Assembly: GCF_030164425.1 (NCBI RefSeq)
Contig: NZ_JASNJD010000004.1
Coordinates: forward strand, 248,001 to 312,000
Length of the DNA stretch: 64,000 nucleotides
Origin: Pseudodonghicola flavimaris
GTDB taxonomy: Bacteria; Pseudomonadota; Alphaproteobacteria; Rhodobacterales; Rhodobacteraceae
Direction: 5' to 3'
Below are positions 17,874 to 26,150 of the stretch, in pieces (within the stretch, counting starts at the first letter, position 1; the number at the start of each line of letters is the position of its first letter). Both the position numbers and the translations under genes were made by a program. The notes under the pieces were generated by a model. The model had not been told where the DNA came from. It made no database searches and saw nothing but the letters and a program-made list of their open reading frames with translations.

Positions 17874-18674
17874 TCAGCGGTTGCGGCGCAGCTGCCCCAG
17901 AACCGTGGTCAGCAGAAACAGCAGGGCGGCGGTGCAGACGATGCTGGGGCCGGTCGGGGTGTCGAAGCTGAACGCGGCCCAGAGCCCGCCCAGCGTGGCG
18001 CAGGCGCCCAGTCCCGCCGCCGTCAGAGCCATCTGTTCGGGGGTATGCGACAACGGCCGCGCCGCGGCGGGCGGGATCACCAGCAGCGAGGCGATCAGCA
18101 GCACGCCGACCACCTTGATCGCCACCGCCACCACCACCGCCAGCGCCAGCGTTAGCACCATTTCCTCCCGGCGCGGATCGATATCGCTGGCGCGCGCCAG
18201 ATCCGGGTTCAGCGTCGACAGCAGCAGGGCCGGCCAGCGCCAGAGGGTCAGGCCCAGCACCAGCGCCGCGCCGCCCCAGATCACCGCCAGATCGCCGCTC
18301 GTCACCGCCAGGATGTCGCCGAAGAGATAGGCCATCAGATCCAGCCGCACATCCGCCAGGAGCGTCACCGCCACCAGGCCGGCGGCCAGCGCGGTATGCG
18401 ACATCACCCCCAGCGCGGTATCCATGGCAAAGCCGCGCCCGGTCATCGCGGTGACCAGAAGCGCCATCAGAAGTGCCGCGATCAGCACCGCCGGCATCAC
18501 GGCAAAGCCCAGCCCCAGGGCAAAGGCGACGCCCAGAACCGCGGCATGGGCGGTCGCCTCGCCGAAATAGGCCATTCGGCGCCAGACCACGAAACAGCCC
18601 AGCGGCGCCGCCGCAAGGGCGACCCCCAGGCCCGCCAGCGCGGCCCGGGCGAGGAAGTCATCCAGAAAACTCAT
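17874..18674 (-). CDS. znuB: Zinc ABC transporter permease ZnuB
   Basis: A 266-residue ABC-3 family permease with about seven or eight membrane helices. The family motif region GEATAHAAVLGVAF and the IKVVGVLLIASLLVIPPAAAR segment are clear. It forms the channel of the high-affinity Zn(II) importer with ZnuC and ZnuA. Its ATG overlaps the znuC stop (ATGA at 18671-18674), so translation is coupled. Neighbouring zur and the boxes at 20012-20065 indicate zinc control. Confidence 0.94.
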   Translation of the reverse strand: MSFLDDFLARAALAGLGVALAAAPLGCFVVWRRMAYFGEATAHAAVLGVAFALGLGFAVMPAVLIAALLMALLVTAMTGRGFAMDTALGVMSHTALAAGLVAVTLLADVRLDLMAYLFGDILAVTSGDLAVIWGGAALVLGLTLWRWPALLLSTLNPDLARASDIDPRREEMVLTLALAVVVAVAIKVVGVLLIASLLVIPPAAARPLSHTPEQMALTAAGLGACATLGGLWAAFSFDTPTGPSIVCTAALLFLLTTVLGQLRRNR

Positions 18675-19441
18675 CCGCCGTGGTCCTCATGCGCAAGGTG
18701 GTGATGCGGGTCGCTGCCGTGATCATGATCGTGATCATGGCTGTGCTCATGCCGGTAGAGCGCCAGCGTGCCCTTGGTGCCAGAGCCGAACAGCGCGCGG
18801 TATTCCGGCGCATCGGCGACGATCTCGGGGGTGCCCTGACAGCAGATATGGCCGTTCAGGCAGACCACCCGGTCAGAGGCGGCCATCACCACATGCAGAT
18901 CGTGGCTGACCATCACCACGGCGCAGCCCAATTCGCTGCGCACCTCTTCGATGCGGCGGTAGAAGGCGGCCGAGCCGGGCTGATCCAGCCCTTGGGTCGC
19001 CTCGTCCAGCAGCAGCAGCTGCGGGGTCTCCAGCAGGGCCCGGGCCAGCAGAACGCGCTGGAACTGGCCGCCGGAGAGATCGACCATCTGTCGGTCGGCG
19101 AGGTGATCGGCCCCGGCTCGGGCCAGTAGCGCATCGGCCTCGCGGCGGCCGATGCGGCGCGGAAGCCCGAGAAACCGGCGCACGGTCAGCGGCAGCGACT
19201 GGTCGATCGCCAGCTTCTGCGGAACATAGCCGATCCGCAGCCCGGGTAGGCGCTCAATGCTGCCGGAACTGGGTTTCAGCGCCCCGATCAGCGCCTTGAG
19301 AAAGGTGGATTTGCCCGATCCGTTGGGGCCGACGATGGTGACGATCTCGCCGGCGGCGATCTCGACATCGACATGCTCCAGGATGGTATGGCCGCCGCGC
19401 CGGATGGTCAGGTCGCGTGCAGCAATGAGAGGCGCGCTCAC
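18671..19441 (-). CDS. znuC: Zinc ABC transporter ATPase ZnuC with His-rich tail
   Basis: A 256-residue ABC ATPase: Walker A GPNGSGKS, signature LSGGQFQR, Walker B LLLLDEAT and the switch histidine in VSHDLH. The last 30 residues are packed with His and Asp (HEHSHDHDHDHG, then DPHHHLAHEDHGG), a likely cytoplasmic zinc-binding tail. I start it at GTG 19441, which overlaps the zur stop (GTGA), in place of an ATG at 19459 inside zur. The order zur-znuC-znuB is one tightly coupled operon. Confidence 0.93.
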   Translation of the reverse strand: MSAPLIAARDLTIRRGGHTILEHVDVEIAAGEIVTIVGPNGSGKSTFLKALIGALKPSSGSIERLPGLRIGYVPQKLAIDQSLPLTVRRFLGLPRRIGRREADALLARAGADHLADRQMVDLSGGQFQRVLLARALLETPQLLLLDEATQGLDQPGSAAFYRRIEEVRSELGCAVVMVSHDLHVVMAASDRVVCLNGHICCQGTPEIVADAPEYRALFGSGTKGTLALYRHEHSHDHDHDHGSDPHHHLAHEDHGG

Positions 19442-19917
19442 GCGGCGGCCTCCGCGCATCCGGGGCAGAGCCCCTCGGCCTCGACCACGACCTTCTCGAT
19501 CACGAAGCCGGTGTCCCGCGCCGCGGCGCCGAGCCTGCCACTGTCCAGGCCGGTTTCGGTCTCCGCCACCGCCTTGCAGCTGCGGCAGATCAGGAAGGCG
19601 GGCACATGCTGTTCGCCGGGATGGGTGCAGGCGGCATAGGCATTGAGCCGTTCGATCCGGTGGGCAAAGCCGTTCTTGACCAGAAAATCCAGCGCCCGAT
19701 ACGCCACCGGCGGCTGCGAGCCGAGCCCTTCGGCGGCAAGGATGTCGAGGATCTCATAGGCGCCCATGGCGCGGTGACGCTCCAGCAGGATTTCCAGCAC
19801 CCGCCGGCGGGCCGGGGTGAACTGCAGCTTCTGGGCCTTGCAGCGGGTCTCTGCCGCGCTGAGCGCATCGGCGATGCAATGGCTGTGGTCGTGTTTTTCG
19901 AAGCCGATGGCAGTCAT
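19438..19917 (-). CDS. zur: Zinc uptake regulator Zur (Fur family)
   Basis: A 159-residue Fur-family repressor. The N-terminal part reads QKLQFTPARRRVLEILLERH with the winged-helix PPVAYRALDFLVKNGF; the structural zinc site is provided by CRSC and a C-terminal CPGC. A His-rich start (EKHDHSHC) may add a metal site. Gene linkage to znuABC supports Zur over Fur or Mur. The ATG at 19917 sits 160 bases from znuA, and the operators in that gap imply autoregulation. Confidence 0.93.
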   Translation of the reverse strand: MTAIGFEKHDHSHCIADALSAAETRCKAQKLQFTPARRRVLEILLERHRAMGAYEILDILAAEGLGSQPPVAYRALDFLVKNGFAHRIERLNAYAACTHPGEQHVPAFLICRSCKAVAETETGLDSGRLGAAARDTGFVIEKVVVEAEGLCPGCAEAAA

Positions 19918-20011
19918 TACGGGGCCTCCGTCTGCGGGCTGCCGCGCCCGGGGCGCGCGCGGGGGACGACCGGCGGAGGGAGCGCGATGCGATCCTCTGT
20001 CGATCGGGGGT

Positions 20012-20026
20012 TGATATGAGATAACA
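20012..20026. promoter_or_regulatory. Candidate Zur box 1
   Basis: TGATATGAGATAACA is an imperfect palindrome centred in the zur/znuA divergent gap. On the opposite strand it reads TGTTATCTCATATCA, close to the TGTTATA-type Zur boxes of alphaproteobacteria. It lies about 95 bases before zur. Confidence 0.65.
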
Positions 20027-20050
20027 GCCTCTATATCAAGCCGCATCACA

Positions 20051-20065
20051 TGTTATAAGATAACG
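20051..20065. promoter_or_regulatory. Candidate Zur box 2
   Basis: TGTTATAAGATAACG is a near-perfect palindrome (TGTTAT-AAG-ATAACG) ending 12 bases before the znuA start. Its centre lies 39 bases from box 1, so it may block the znuA promoter or ribosome-binding region. Confidence 0.7.
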
Positions 20066-20077
20066 TTCGAGGCTCCG

Positions 20078-21094
20078 ATGTCAAAGCTCCCCCTGATTGC
20101 CGCTCTCGCCGCTGCCGGCGCGCTTCCCGCCTGGGCCGAGGTGCCGCGCGTCGTCACCGATATCGCCCCGGTGCATTCGCTGACCGCGCAGGTGATGAAG
20201 GGCCTGGGCGAACCAGTGCTGCTGGTGCAGCCGGGCCAGTCGCCGCACAGCTACGCGCTGCGGCCGTCGCAGGCCCGGGCGCTGCAGGAGGCGGGGCTGG
20301 TGGTCTGGGTCGGTCATGCGCTGACCCCCTGGCTGGAAAAGCCGCTGGATGCGCTGGCGGAGAAGGCCGAGACGCTGGAGTTGCTGGACGGCGACGGCAC
20401 CATCGAACGACCCTATCGCGGTGCTGCGGATATCATGGCAGCGGTCGCGCGGATGGAGCAGGCCCAGGACGACCATGACGATCACGGTCATGACGATCAT
20501 GACCATGGCGACCACGATGGCCATGATCACGAAGCGGCCATGGACGATGACGGCCACAACCACGATCACAACGGGGCCGATCCGCATGCCTGGCTCGACC
20601 CGGAAAACGGCAAGGTCTGGCTGGGGCTGATCGCCGAGGAACTGGCGGAGCTCGACCCGGAGCATGCCGCGACCTATCGCGCCAACGCGGCCGAAGGGCA
20701 GGCGCGGATCGACGCGATCGAGACGCAGCTGAAGGCAGAGGTGGCGCCGATGCGGGGGGTGCCCTTCGTCTCCTATCACGACGCCTTCCAGTATTTCGAA
20801 CTGCGCTACGGGCTGCAGCTGACCGGCCGGGTGACCGCGAGCGATGCCTCGGACCCGAGCCCAGCGCATCTGGACGCACTGCGTGACCGGCTGGGGGAGC
20901 TGGGGGTGCGCTGCGCCTTTACCGAACCCCAGTTCGACACCCGGCTGCTGTCGGCGGCCATTGCCGGGCGCGACATCCCGATCCTGGAGCTCGATCCGCT
21001 GGGCCGCAGCTTTGAACCCGGCCCGGATCTCTATCCGCAGCTGCTGGAAGCGGTCGGCGGTTCCTTCGCCGCCTGTGCCGCGACGCTGAAGTAA
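20078..21094 (+). CDS. znuA: Zinc-binding periplasmic protein ZnuA
   Basis: A 338-residue exported cluster A-I solute-binding protein. After the signal peptide (to about AWA, residue 20) come the Zn ligands His57 (SPHSYALRPSQ), His170 (ADPHAWLDPEN) and the histidine of SYHDAFQYF. Between them, residues 133-165 form the Asp/His-rich loop typical of ZnuA (HDDHGHDDHDHGDHDGHDH), which distinguishes zinc from manganese binders. It is divergent from zur-znuC-znuB and has its own candidate Zur box. Confidence 0.95.
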   Translation: MSKLPLIAALAAAGALPAWAEVPRVVTDIAPVHSLTAQVMKGLGEPVLLVQPGQSPHSYALRPSQARALQEAGLVVWVGHALTPWLEKPLDALAEKAETLELLDGDGTIERPYRGAADIMAAVARMEQAQDDHDDHGHDDHDHGDHDGHDHEAAMDDDGHNHDHNGADPHAWLDPENGKVWLGLIAEELAELDPEHAATYRANAAEGQARIDAIETQLKAEVAPMRGVPFVSYHDAFQYFELRYGLQLTGRVTASDASDPSPAHLDALRDRLGELGVRCAFTEPQFDTRLLSAAIAGRDIPILELDPLGRSFEPGPDLYPQLLEAVGGSFAACAATLK

Positions 21095-21124
21095 CGCGGC
21101 CTCATGAGGGGCGCGGTCCGGCGG

Positions 21125-22183
21125 TTATTCCGCCGGGCTGAAGCCTTCGATCAGCTGGCGCAGCCCCAGGGCGGCGCCGGCGAAGATCGCCAGGAAGGTG
21201 ACCGGCGCCGAGAGGGCGAGTACGGAAAAGGCGCTCATCCCCTGACCGACGGTGCAGCCCATGGCGATCACCGCGCCGACCCCCATCACCGCGGCGCCGA
21301 TGATCTGGCGGCGCAGCTCGCGCGGGTCCTCGCAGGCTTCCCAGCGGAAATGACCGCGGATCAGCGATCCGATGAATGCGCCCAGCCAGACCCCCACCAC
21401 CGACCCGACCGCGAAGGTCACCGGGCGCAGGCTGCCGGTCATGGTCCACAGGATGGTTTCGCCGACGGGAGCGGAGTAGCTGTGCGAGACCACCGGCAGC
21501 CCATCGAACCCGTGGGTATTGACCCATTGGGTGCCGGCCCAGCCGGAGACGATGGCCAGCCCGACGACCACCGACCAGAACATCGCCTTCGGGTCCTGCC
21601 GCAGCGCCGGCGGCCACAGCGCGGCGAGGCAGATCGCCAGCCCCAGGACGATCCCGATCGCTGCCGGCGGCCAGCCGGTCAGCGCCGCGACGTGATGGGC
21701 CAGCCCCGGCGGCAGGTCGGAGGTGACATCGACCTGTTCGAACAGGGCGTTGCGCAGCGGCGCCAGGGGGCCGGCGAGGGTGACATAGGTCGAAACCCCC
21801 ATCACCAGCACGATCACGAAGGACCGCAGATCGCCACCGCCCAGTCGGGCGATGGCGCCATAGCCGCAGTTGCCAGCCAGGGCCATGCCATAGCCGAACA
21901 TCAGCCCGCCGATGATCGAGGCCAGCGGCATCCAGCGAATCGACAGGTAGAAACTGGCGCGTTCCTGCAGCAGCCCGGTGGCGATCAGCACGAAGGTGCC
22001 GGTCACCGCGACGCCGATTGCCAGCGCCCACATCCTGAGCCGCAGCACGCTGCCGCCATAGAGCGCATCCTCGATCGCGCCGAGAGTGCAGAACCGGCCC
22101 AACCGGGCGGCAAGGCCCAGCATCACGCCTCCCAGCAGCCCGATCAGGGCCACGGTGTGGCTTTCCGTCATCCAGCCTGGCAT
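21125..22183 (-). CDS. soxT: YeeE/YedE-family sulfur transporter (SoxT)
   Basis: A 352-residue membrane protein of the YeeE/YedE (TsuA) family, which imports thiosulfate or other sulfur species. The conserved cysteines lie in GRFCTLG, AGNCGYG and MGCTVGQG, the positions that relay thiosulfate in the family. About nine or ten helices are present, so this is a full-length version, unlike the two half-length members at 54.7-55.6 kb. It is the last gene of the soxS-soxR-soxT operon, 74 bases after soxR. Confidence 0.85.
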   Translation of the reverse strand: MPGWMTESHTVALIGLLGGVMLGLAARLGRFCTLGAIEDALYGGSVLRLRMWALAIGVAVTGTFVLIATGLLQERASFYLSIRWMPLASIIGGLMFGYGMALAGNCGYGAIARLGGGDLRSFVIVLVMGVSTYVTLAGPLAPLRNALFEQVDVTSDLPPGLAHHVAALTGWPPAAIGIVLGLAICLAALWPPALRQDPKAMFWSVVVGLAIVSGWAGTQWVNTHGFDGLPVVSHSYSAPVGETILWTMTGSLRPVTFAVGSVVGVWLGAFIGSLIRGHFRWEACEDPRELRRQIIGAAVMGVGAVIAMGCTVGQGMSAFSVLALSAPVTFLAIFAGAALGLRQLIEGFSPAE

Positions 22184-22257
22184 CGGTTCCTCCCTCTAAC
22201 CGAACGCACGCGGACCAGCATCCCGGATCCCGGGCGCTGCCGCAAGGGGCAGGGGGG

Positions 22258-22596
22258 TCAGTCGCCGTCGTTGCAGAACAGATCGTAGACGACTTCGAGA
22301 ATGCGGCGGGGTCGGTTGTCGGCCAGGCGGTAATAGATCGCCTTGCCCTCGCGCCGGGGCACCACCAGCCCCTCCAGCCGCAGGCGGGAGAGCTGCTGCG
22401 AGACCGCCGCCTGCCGGGCGGAGAGCAGTTCCTCCAGCTCGGTCACGGATTTCTCGCCGGTGACCAGATGGCACAGGATCATCATCCGGCCTTCATGGCT
22501 GATGGCCTTGAGGAAATTGGACGCCTCGGTCGCATTGTCGACCATCCTGTCCAGTTCGTCTTCCGACATATCGACCGAGAATTGCGGTAGCGCCAT
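22258..22596 (-). CDS. soxR: ArsR-family sulfur-responsive repressor SoxR
   Basis: A 112-residue winged-helix regulator of the SoxR/BigR/SqrR group. The recognition region is LLSARQAAVSQQLSRLRLEG. The two reactive cysteines of this group are present, Cys42 (MILCHL) and Cys108 (DLFCND); in relatives they form a tri- or tetrasulfide bridge on sensing persulfide, which releases DNA. It sits between soxS and soxT, divergent from soxV. I infer that it binds the ATTY-N8-GAAT palindromes in this locus. Confidence 0.9.
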   Translation of the reverse strand: MALPQFSVDMSEDELDRMVDNATEASNFLKAISHEGRMMILCHLVTGEKSVTELEELLSARQAAVSQQLSRLRLEGLVVPRREGKAIYYRLADNRPRRILEVVYDLFCNDGD

Positions 22597-22701
22597 TCTT
22601 ATCGTCCTTGTCTTCTTGCCACGCTTGGCCGCGATTTTCCCGCTGGCGGGATGACCGGGGCCCGATTGTCTCCTCCGTCCTATCCCGGCTGGCGCGCCGC
22701 G

Positions 22702-23076
22702 TCAGCCGTTCCCCTCCGTTTCCGGGGCGTAATTGCTGTTCTGGCGCAACATCTGATCAAGCATCGGCCAGAAAAAATCTTCTCCGGGGTAGCCCTCCAT
22801 GCGGGCGATCTCCCGACCGTCCTCCACCAGCAGGAAGGTGGGGGTGAAGGTCACCCGGCGGGCCACCTCCAGATCCGCGGGCAGGGTGCGCAGGCTGACC
22901 CGCCGCAGCGGGGCGAATTTGCCCTCTGTGGTATTGGGGTAGGCGGGAGCGATCTCGGCATTCCAGCGCGCGCACCAAGCACAGCCGGCCTGTTCGACCA
23001 TCACCAGCTCCGCCGCCGCGGCGGGTCCGGCCAGCATCAGCGCGGCCAGCGCGCCCCGGAAAAGCTGCACAATCAC
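22702..23076 (-). CDS. soxS: Periplasmic thioredoxin-like protein SoxS
   Basis: A 124-residue exported thioredoxin-fold protein with signal peptide (to about AAAA, residue 22) and redox motif Cys32-Ala-Trp-Cys35, followed by the cis-Pro loop TFTPTFLL. In Paracoccus SoxS reduces and reactivates the Sox carrier SoxYZ. It is the first gene of the minus-strand operon, divergent from soxV across 110 bases that contain one of the candidate SoxR operators. Confidence 0.88.
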   Translation of the reverse strand: MIVQLFRGALAALMLAGPAAAAELVMVEQAGCAWCARWNAEIAPAYPNTTEGKFAPLRRVSLRTLPADLEVARRVTFTPTFLLVEDGREIARMEGYPGEDFFWPMLDQMLRQNSNYAPETEGNG

Positions 23077-23115
23077 TGTCGCCCACCCATTGACCTAACG
23101 TTGTCACACAAGATA

Positions 23116-23131
23116 ATTTGAATATGTGAAT
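23116..23131. promoter_or_regulatory. Candidate SoxR operator in the soxS/soxV gap
   Basis: ATTTGAATATGTGAAT matches ATTY-N8-GAAT, the form shared with the elements before soxX and soxB; all three are preceded by ATA. It is placed to control both divergent operons. Confidence 0.65.
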
Positions 23132-23186
23132 AGTTCAAGCTGCCCGCGCCTGAGGAGAGGTGCGATGCAGCCGGGGGAGGAACCGC

Positions 23187-23924
23187 GTGCTGGAAATATC
23201 GTTGCTCGGCGCATTGGCCGCCGGCCTGTTGAGCTTTTTTACCCCCTGTATCCTGCCGATGGTGCCCTTCTACCTGTCCTATATGGGCGGCCTCAGCATG
23301 GCCGAGCTGCGCGGCGATGGCGATATCGCGCCGGGGGCGCAGCGGCGGCTGCTGATTTCGGCCTGTTTCTTCGCCCTGGGGGTGACGACGATCTTCATGC
23401 TGATGGGCATGGGGGCGACGGCGCTGGGGCAGCTTTTCGCCAGCTATCTGGAGTGGCTGGCCTATGTCGCCGCCGCGATCCTGCTGGTGTTCGGGTTGCA
23501 TTTCCTCGGCGTGATCCGGGTGCCGCTGCTCTACCGCGAGGCGCGGATGGAAAGCAGTGCCGAGGCCAGCACGGTGCTTGGCGCCTACCTGATGGGGCTG
23601 GCCTTCGGCTTTGGCTGGACGCCCTGCGTCGGCCCGGCGCTGGCCTCGATCCTGATGATCGCCAGCGGCATGGGGGAGATCTGGCGCGGCGCGCTGCTGC
23701 TGTTCTTCTACGGGGCGGGGATGACCGCGCCCTTCATCGTCGCCGCCTTCTTCGCAAGGCCGTTCCTGGCCTGGGTGCAGCGTCACCGCGCCGCCTTTGC
23801 CTGGGTCGAAAAGGGGATGGGGGTGATGCTGATCGTCTTCGCGCTGCTGATCGCGACGGGGGGCGTCAACCTGATCGCGGATGCGATGATCCGCTGGGTT
23901 CCGGGGTTTGCAGGGCTGGGCTGA
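23187..23924 (+). CDS. soxV: CcdA-like thiol-disulfide membrane transporter SoxV
   Basis: A 245-residue DsbD/CcdA-family membrane protein with six helices. The electron-carrying cysteines are Cys21 in FFTPCILP and Cys147 in GWTPCVGP. SoxV moves reducing power from cytoplasmic thioredoxin to periplasmic SoxW/SoxS. Start is GTG at 23187, with GGGGGAGG six bases upstream; the in-frame ATG at 23160 lacks such a site. soxW follows after 29 bases. Confidence 0.92.
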   Translation: MLEISLLGALAAGLLSFFTPCILPMVPFYLSYMGGLSMAELRGDGDIAPGAQRRLLISACFFALGVTTIFMLMGMGATALGQLFASYLEWLAYVAAAILLVFGLHFLGVIRVPLLYREARMESSAEASTVLGAYLMGLAFGFGWTPCVGPALASILMIASGMGEIWRGALLLFFYGAGMTAPFIVAAFFARPFLAWVQRHRAAFAWVEKGMGVMLIVFALLIATGGVNLIADAMIRWVPGFAGLG

Positions 23925-23953
23925 CCAGCCCGGGTGTGAGGGAGGAGAAAGAC

Positions 23954-24535
23954 ATGTTCAAAGCGATTCTGGCCGCCGCCGCGGCGGTGCTGCTGGCGGT
24001 GCCGCTGTCGGCGGCCGAACTGGGGGACGACGGTCTGCACAAGGAAGACTGGATGCGCGAGACCTTCAAGGACCTGCGCGAGGACTTTCACGAGGCGCAG
24101 GGCGAAGGCAAGCGGCTGATGATCATCCTGGAACAGCGCGGCTGCATCTACTGCAAGGAAATGCATGAGAAAACCTTTCCTGACCCGCGGATCCGCGCGC
24201 TGCTGAAGGACCGTTATTTCCCGGTGCAGATGAACCTGCATGGCGATACCGAGATCGTCGATACCGATGGCGAGGCGCTGTCCGAGAAGGCGGCGGCGCG
24301 CAAATGGCGGATCTTGTTCACGCCGACGATGATCTTCTTTCCGACCGAGCTGGACGAGAGCCGGCCGGCGATCGATCAGGCGGTGGCGGTGATGCCGGGG
24401 GCGTTCAGTCCGGGCACCACCTTCGACATGCTGACCTGGGTGCTGGAGGAGCGCTATGAAGATCAGTCCGAAGAGGATTTCCAGCGCTATCACGCCCGCA
24501 TGATTCGCGAACGGGCGGACGGCAAGACGGACTGA
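23954..24535 (+). CDS. soxW: Periplasmic thioredoxin SoxW
   Basis: A 193-residue thioredoxin-like protein with signal peptide (to about LSAA, residue 21) and redox motif Cys64-Ile-Tyr-Cys67. It belongs to the thioredoxin_2/DUF953-like SoxW group and is thought to receive electrons from SoxV. A GGAGGAGAAA site precedes the ATG at 23954. The open frame extends upstream inside soxV in another frame, which I regard as chance. A 216-base gap with an operator separates it from soxX. Confidence 0.9.
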   Translation: MFKAILAAAAAVLLAVPLSAAELGDDGLHKEDWMRETFKDLREDFHEAQGEGKRLMIILEQRGCIYCKEMHEKTFPDPRIRALLKDRYFPVQMNLHGDTEIVDTDGEALSEKAAARKWRILFTPTMIFFPTELDESRPAIDQAVAVMPGAFSPGTTFDMLTWVLEERYEDQSEEDFQRYHARMIRERADGKTD

Positions 24536-24639
24536 CGCGGCAGGGCCCGGAACCGGCCGGTTTTGCGATCCGTTTCGCTGCGTTGCGGCATTCTGATAAC
24601 TTCATGAAAGATTTCAGATCAGTCGTGGAACTTTTTAAT

Positions 24640-24657
24640 AATTCATACTTATGAATT
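24640..24657. promoter_or_regulatory. Candidate SoxR operator before soxX
   Basis: AATTCATACTTATGAATT is a perfect palindrome of eight-base arms around CT, and contains ATTC-N8-GAAT (24641-24656). It lies 95 bases before soxX in the largest gap of the plus-strand sox genes, where a promoter is expected. Confidence 0.78.
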
Positions 24658-24751
24658 CGTTGTTGCGACTGCCGCGCCGGTAGCCTACGGTGTACTGGGA
24701 GCAATAAGACAGCTTGTCGCAGTGACGATGCGGCAGCCATCGGGAGGAACC

Positions 24752-25228
24752 ATGAAACTAGCATCTCTGACATTGGCGGCTGCCCTGATCGGCGGCGCGG
24801 CCATCGCGGCCGAAGTCGGCCCCAAGGACGTGAGCTTCGATGAATATGGCGCTGTCGCGACCTCGCTGACCGGGATGCCGGGCGACCCCGAGGCCGGCGC
24901 CGTGATCATGGCGACCAAGTCAAAGGGCAACTGCGTGGCTTGCCACGAGATCACCGCGCTGAGCGATGCGCCGTTCCAGGGCAATGTCGGGCCGATGCTG
25001 GATGGTGCCGGCGACCGCTGGAGCCCGGAAGAGCTGCGCGGTCTGCTGGTCAACCCCAAGAAGATGTTCGAGGGCACCGTGATGCCGGCCTTCTATCGGA
25101 TCGACGGCTTCAACCGTCCCGGCGATGGCTACACCGGCAAGGCCGCCAAGGGCGAGCTGACGCCGCTGCTGTCGGCGCAGGAGGTCGAGGACGTCGTCGC
25201 CTTCCTGTCCACGCTGAAGGACGACTGA
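24752..25228 (+). CDS. soxX: Sox cytochrome c subunit SoxX
   Basis: A 158-residue monoheme cytochrome c. After the signal peptide (to AIAA, residue 20) the heme site is Cys61-x-x-Cys64-His65 and the distal methionine is probably the Met of GTVMPAFYR. With SoxA it forms the SoxXA enzyme that attaches thiosulfate to the SoxY cysteine and takes the electrons. GGGAGGA precedes the ATG at 24752, deciding it over ATG 24722. Confidence 0.95.
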   Translation: MKLASLTLAAALIGGAAIAAEVGPKDVSFDEYGAVATSLTGMPGDPEAGAVIMATKSKGNCVACHEITALSDAPFQGNVGPMLDGAGDRWSPEELRGLLVNPKKMFEGTVMPAFYRIDGFNRPGDGYTGKAAKGELTPLLSAQEVEDVVAFLSTLKDD

Positions 25229-25293
25229 TCCCCGCAGTTCCGCCGCCGGCGCGCCTCCGTGCCGGGCGGCCAGTTATGCAAAGGAGAAACGAA

Positions 25294-25710
25294 ATGGAGT
25301 TCACACGTCGCGATACCCTGGCCATGGGCCTGGGCGCTGCGGTTCTGACAATGGTGCCGTTGCGGGCCTCGGCGGCTGCCGACGCCGCGATTGAGGCCTT
25401 CACCGGTGGCGCCGCGATGGTCGACAGCGGCATCGAACTGACCGCGCCGGAGATCGCCGAGAACGGCAACACCGTGCCGATCGAAGTTAGCGCACCCGGC
25501 GCCGAGGCGATCATGGTGCTGGCCACCGGCAACCCGACCCCGGGTGTGGCAACTTTCACCTTCGGGCCGCTGGCGGCCAGCCAGGCGGCCTCGACCCGGA
25601 TCCGTCTCGCCGGCACCCAGGATGTGGTCGCCATCGCCAAACTGGCCGATGGCAGCTTCGCCAGGGCGGCCTCCACCGTCAAAGTGACCATCGGCGGCTG
25701 CGGCGGCTGA
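25294..25710 (+). CDS. soxY: Sulfur carrier protein SoxY
   Basis: A 138-residue protein ending in the GGCGG swinging arm; Cys136 is the carrier to which sulfur intermediates are bound. The N-terminus has a Tat-type signal (FTRRDTLAMGLGAAV), consistent with export of a folded SoxYZ pair where SoxZ hitch-hikes. AAGGAG precedes the ATG at 25294. It is followed by soxZ after 37 bases. Confidence 0.96.
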   Translation: MEFTRRDTLAMGLGAAVLTMVPLRASAAADAAIEAFTGGAAMVDSGIELTAPEIAENGNTVPIEVSAPGAEAIMVLATGNPTPGVATFTFGPLAASQAASTRIRLAGTQDVVAIAKLADGSFARAASTVKVTIGGCGG

Positions 25711-25747
25711 GCCCGCCTGCGCGTTCCGAAGACAAGGAGATTTCGAA

Positions 25748-26077
25748 ATGGCATCTGGTGTTAAACCCCGCGTCAAGGTCCCGAAAACCGCCGCTGCAGG
25801 CGAGGCGGTGACCCTGAAGACGCTGATCAGCCACAAGATGGAAAGCGGTCAACGCAAGGACAAGGATGGCAAGGTCATCCCGCGCTCGATCATCAATCGC
25901 TTCACCTGCGAGTTCAACGGCCAGTCCGTGATCGACGTGAAGATGGAGCCGGCGATTTCCACCAACCCCTATTTCCAGTTCGAAGCGACGGTGCCCGAAG
26001 CCGGGGACTTCACCTTCACCTGGTACGACGATGACGGGTCGGTCTACACCGAGACGAAACCCATCGCCATCGGCTGA
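25748..26077 (+). CDS. soxZ: Thiosulfate oxidation carrier subunit SoxZ
   Basis: A 109-residue immunoglobulin-like protein, the structural partner of SoxY. It has no signal peptide, as expected if it is exported bound to the Tat substrate SoxY. Family landmarks are KTLISHKMESGQR, INRFTCEFNG and FTFTWYDDDG. AAGGAGA precedes the ATG at 25748. Confidence 0.96.
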   Translation: MASGVKPRVKVPKTAAAGEAVTLKTLISHKMESGQRKDKDGKVIPRSIINRFTCEFNGQSVIDVKMEPAISTNPYFQFEATVPEAGDFTFTWYDDDGSVYTETKPIAIG

Positions 26078-26150
26078 GCCGGCGGGCTGACCCAGGCAGA
26101 CGCCCGATCCCGTGCGCGGGGCCGGGCGAAGACCCAAGGGAGGAAAAGGG

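Noticed and set aside
23126-23953. N-terminal extension of soxW through the soxV gene
   Set aside because: It lies in another frame of soxV, lacks similarity, and a strong ribosome-binding site with signal peptide begins at 23954.
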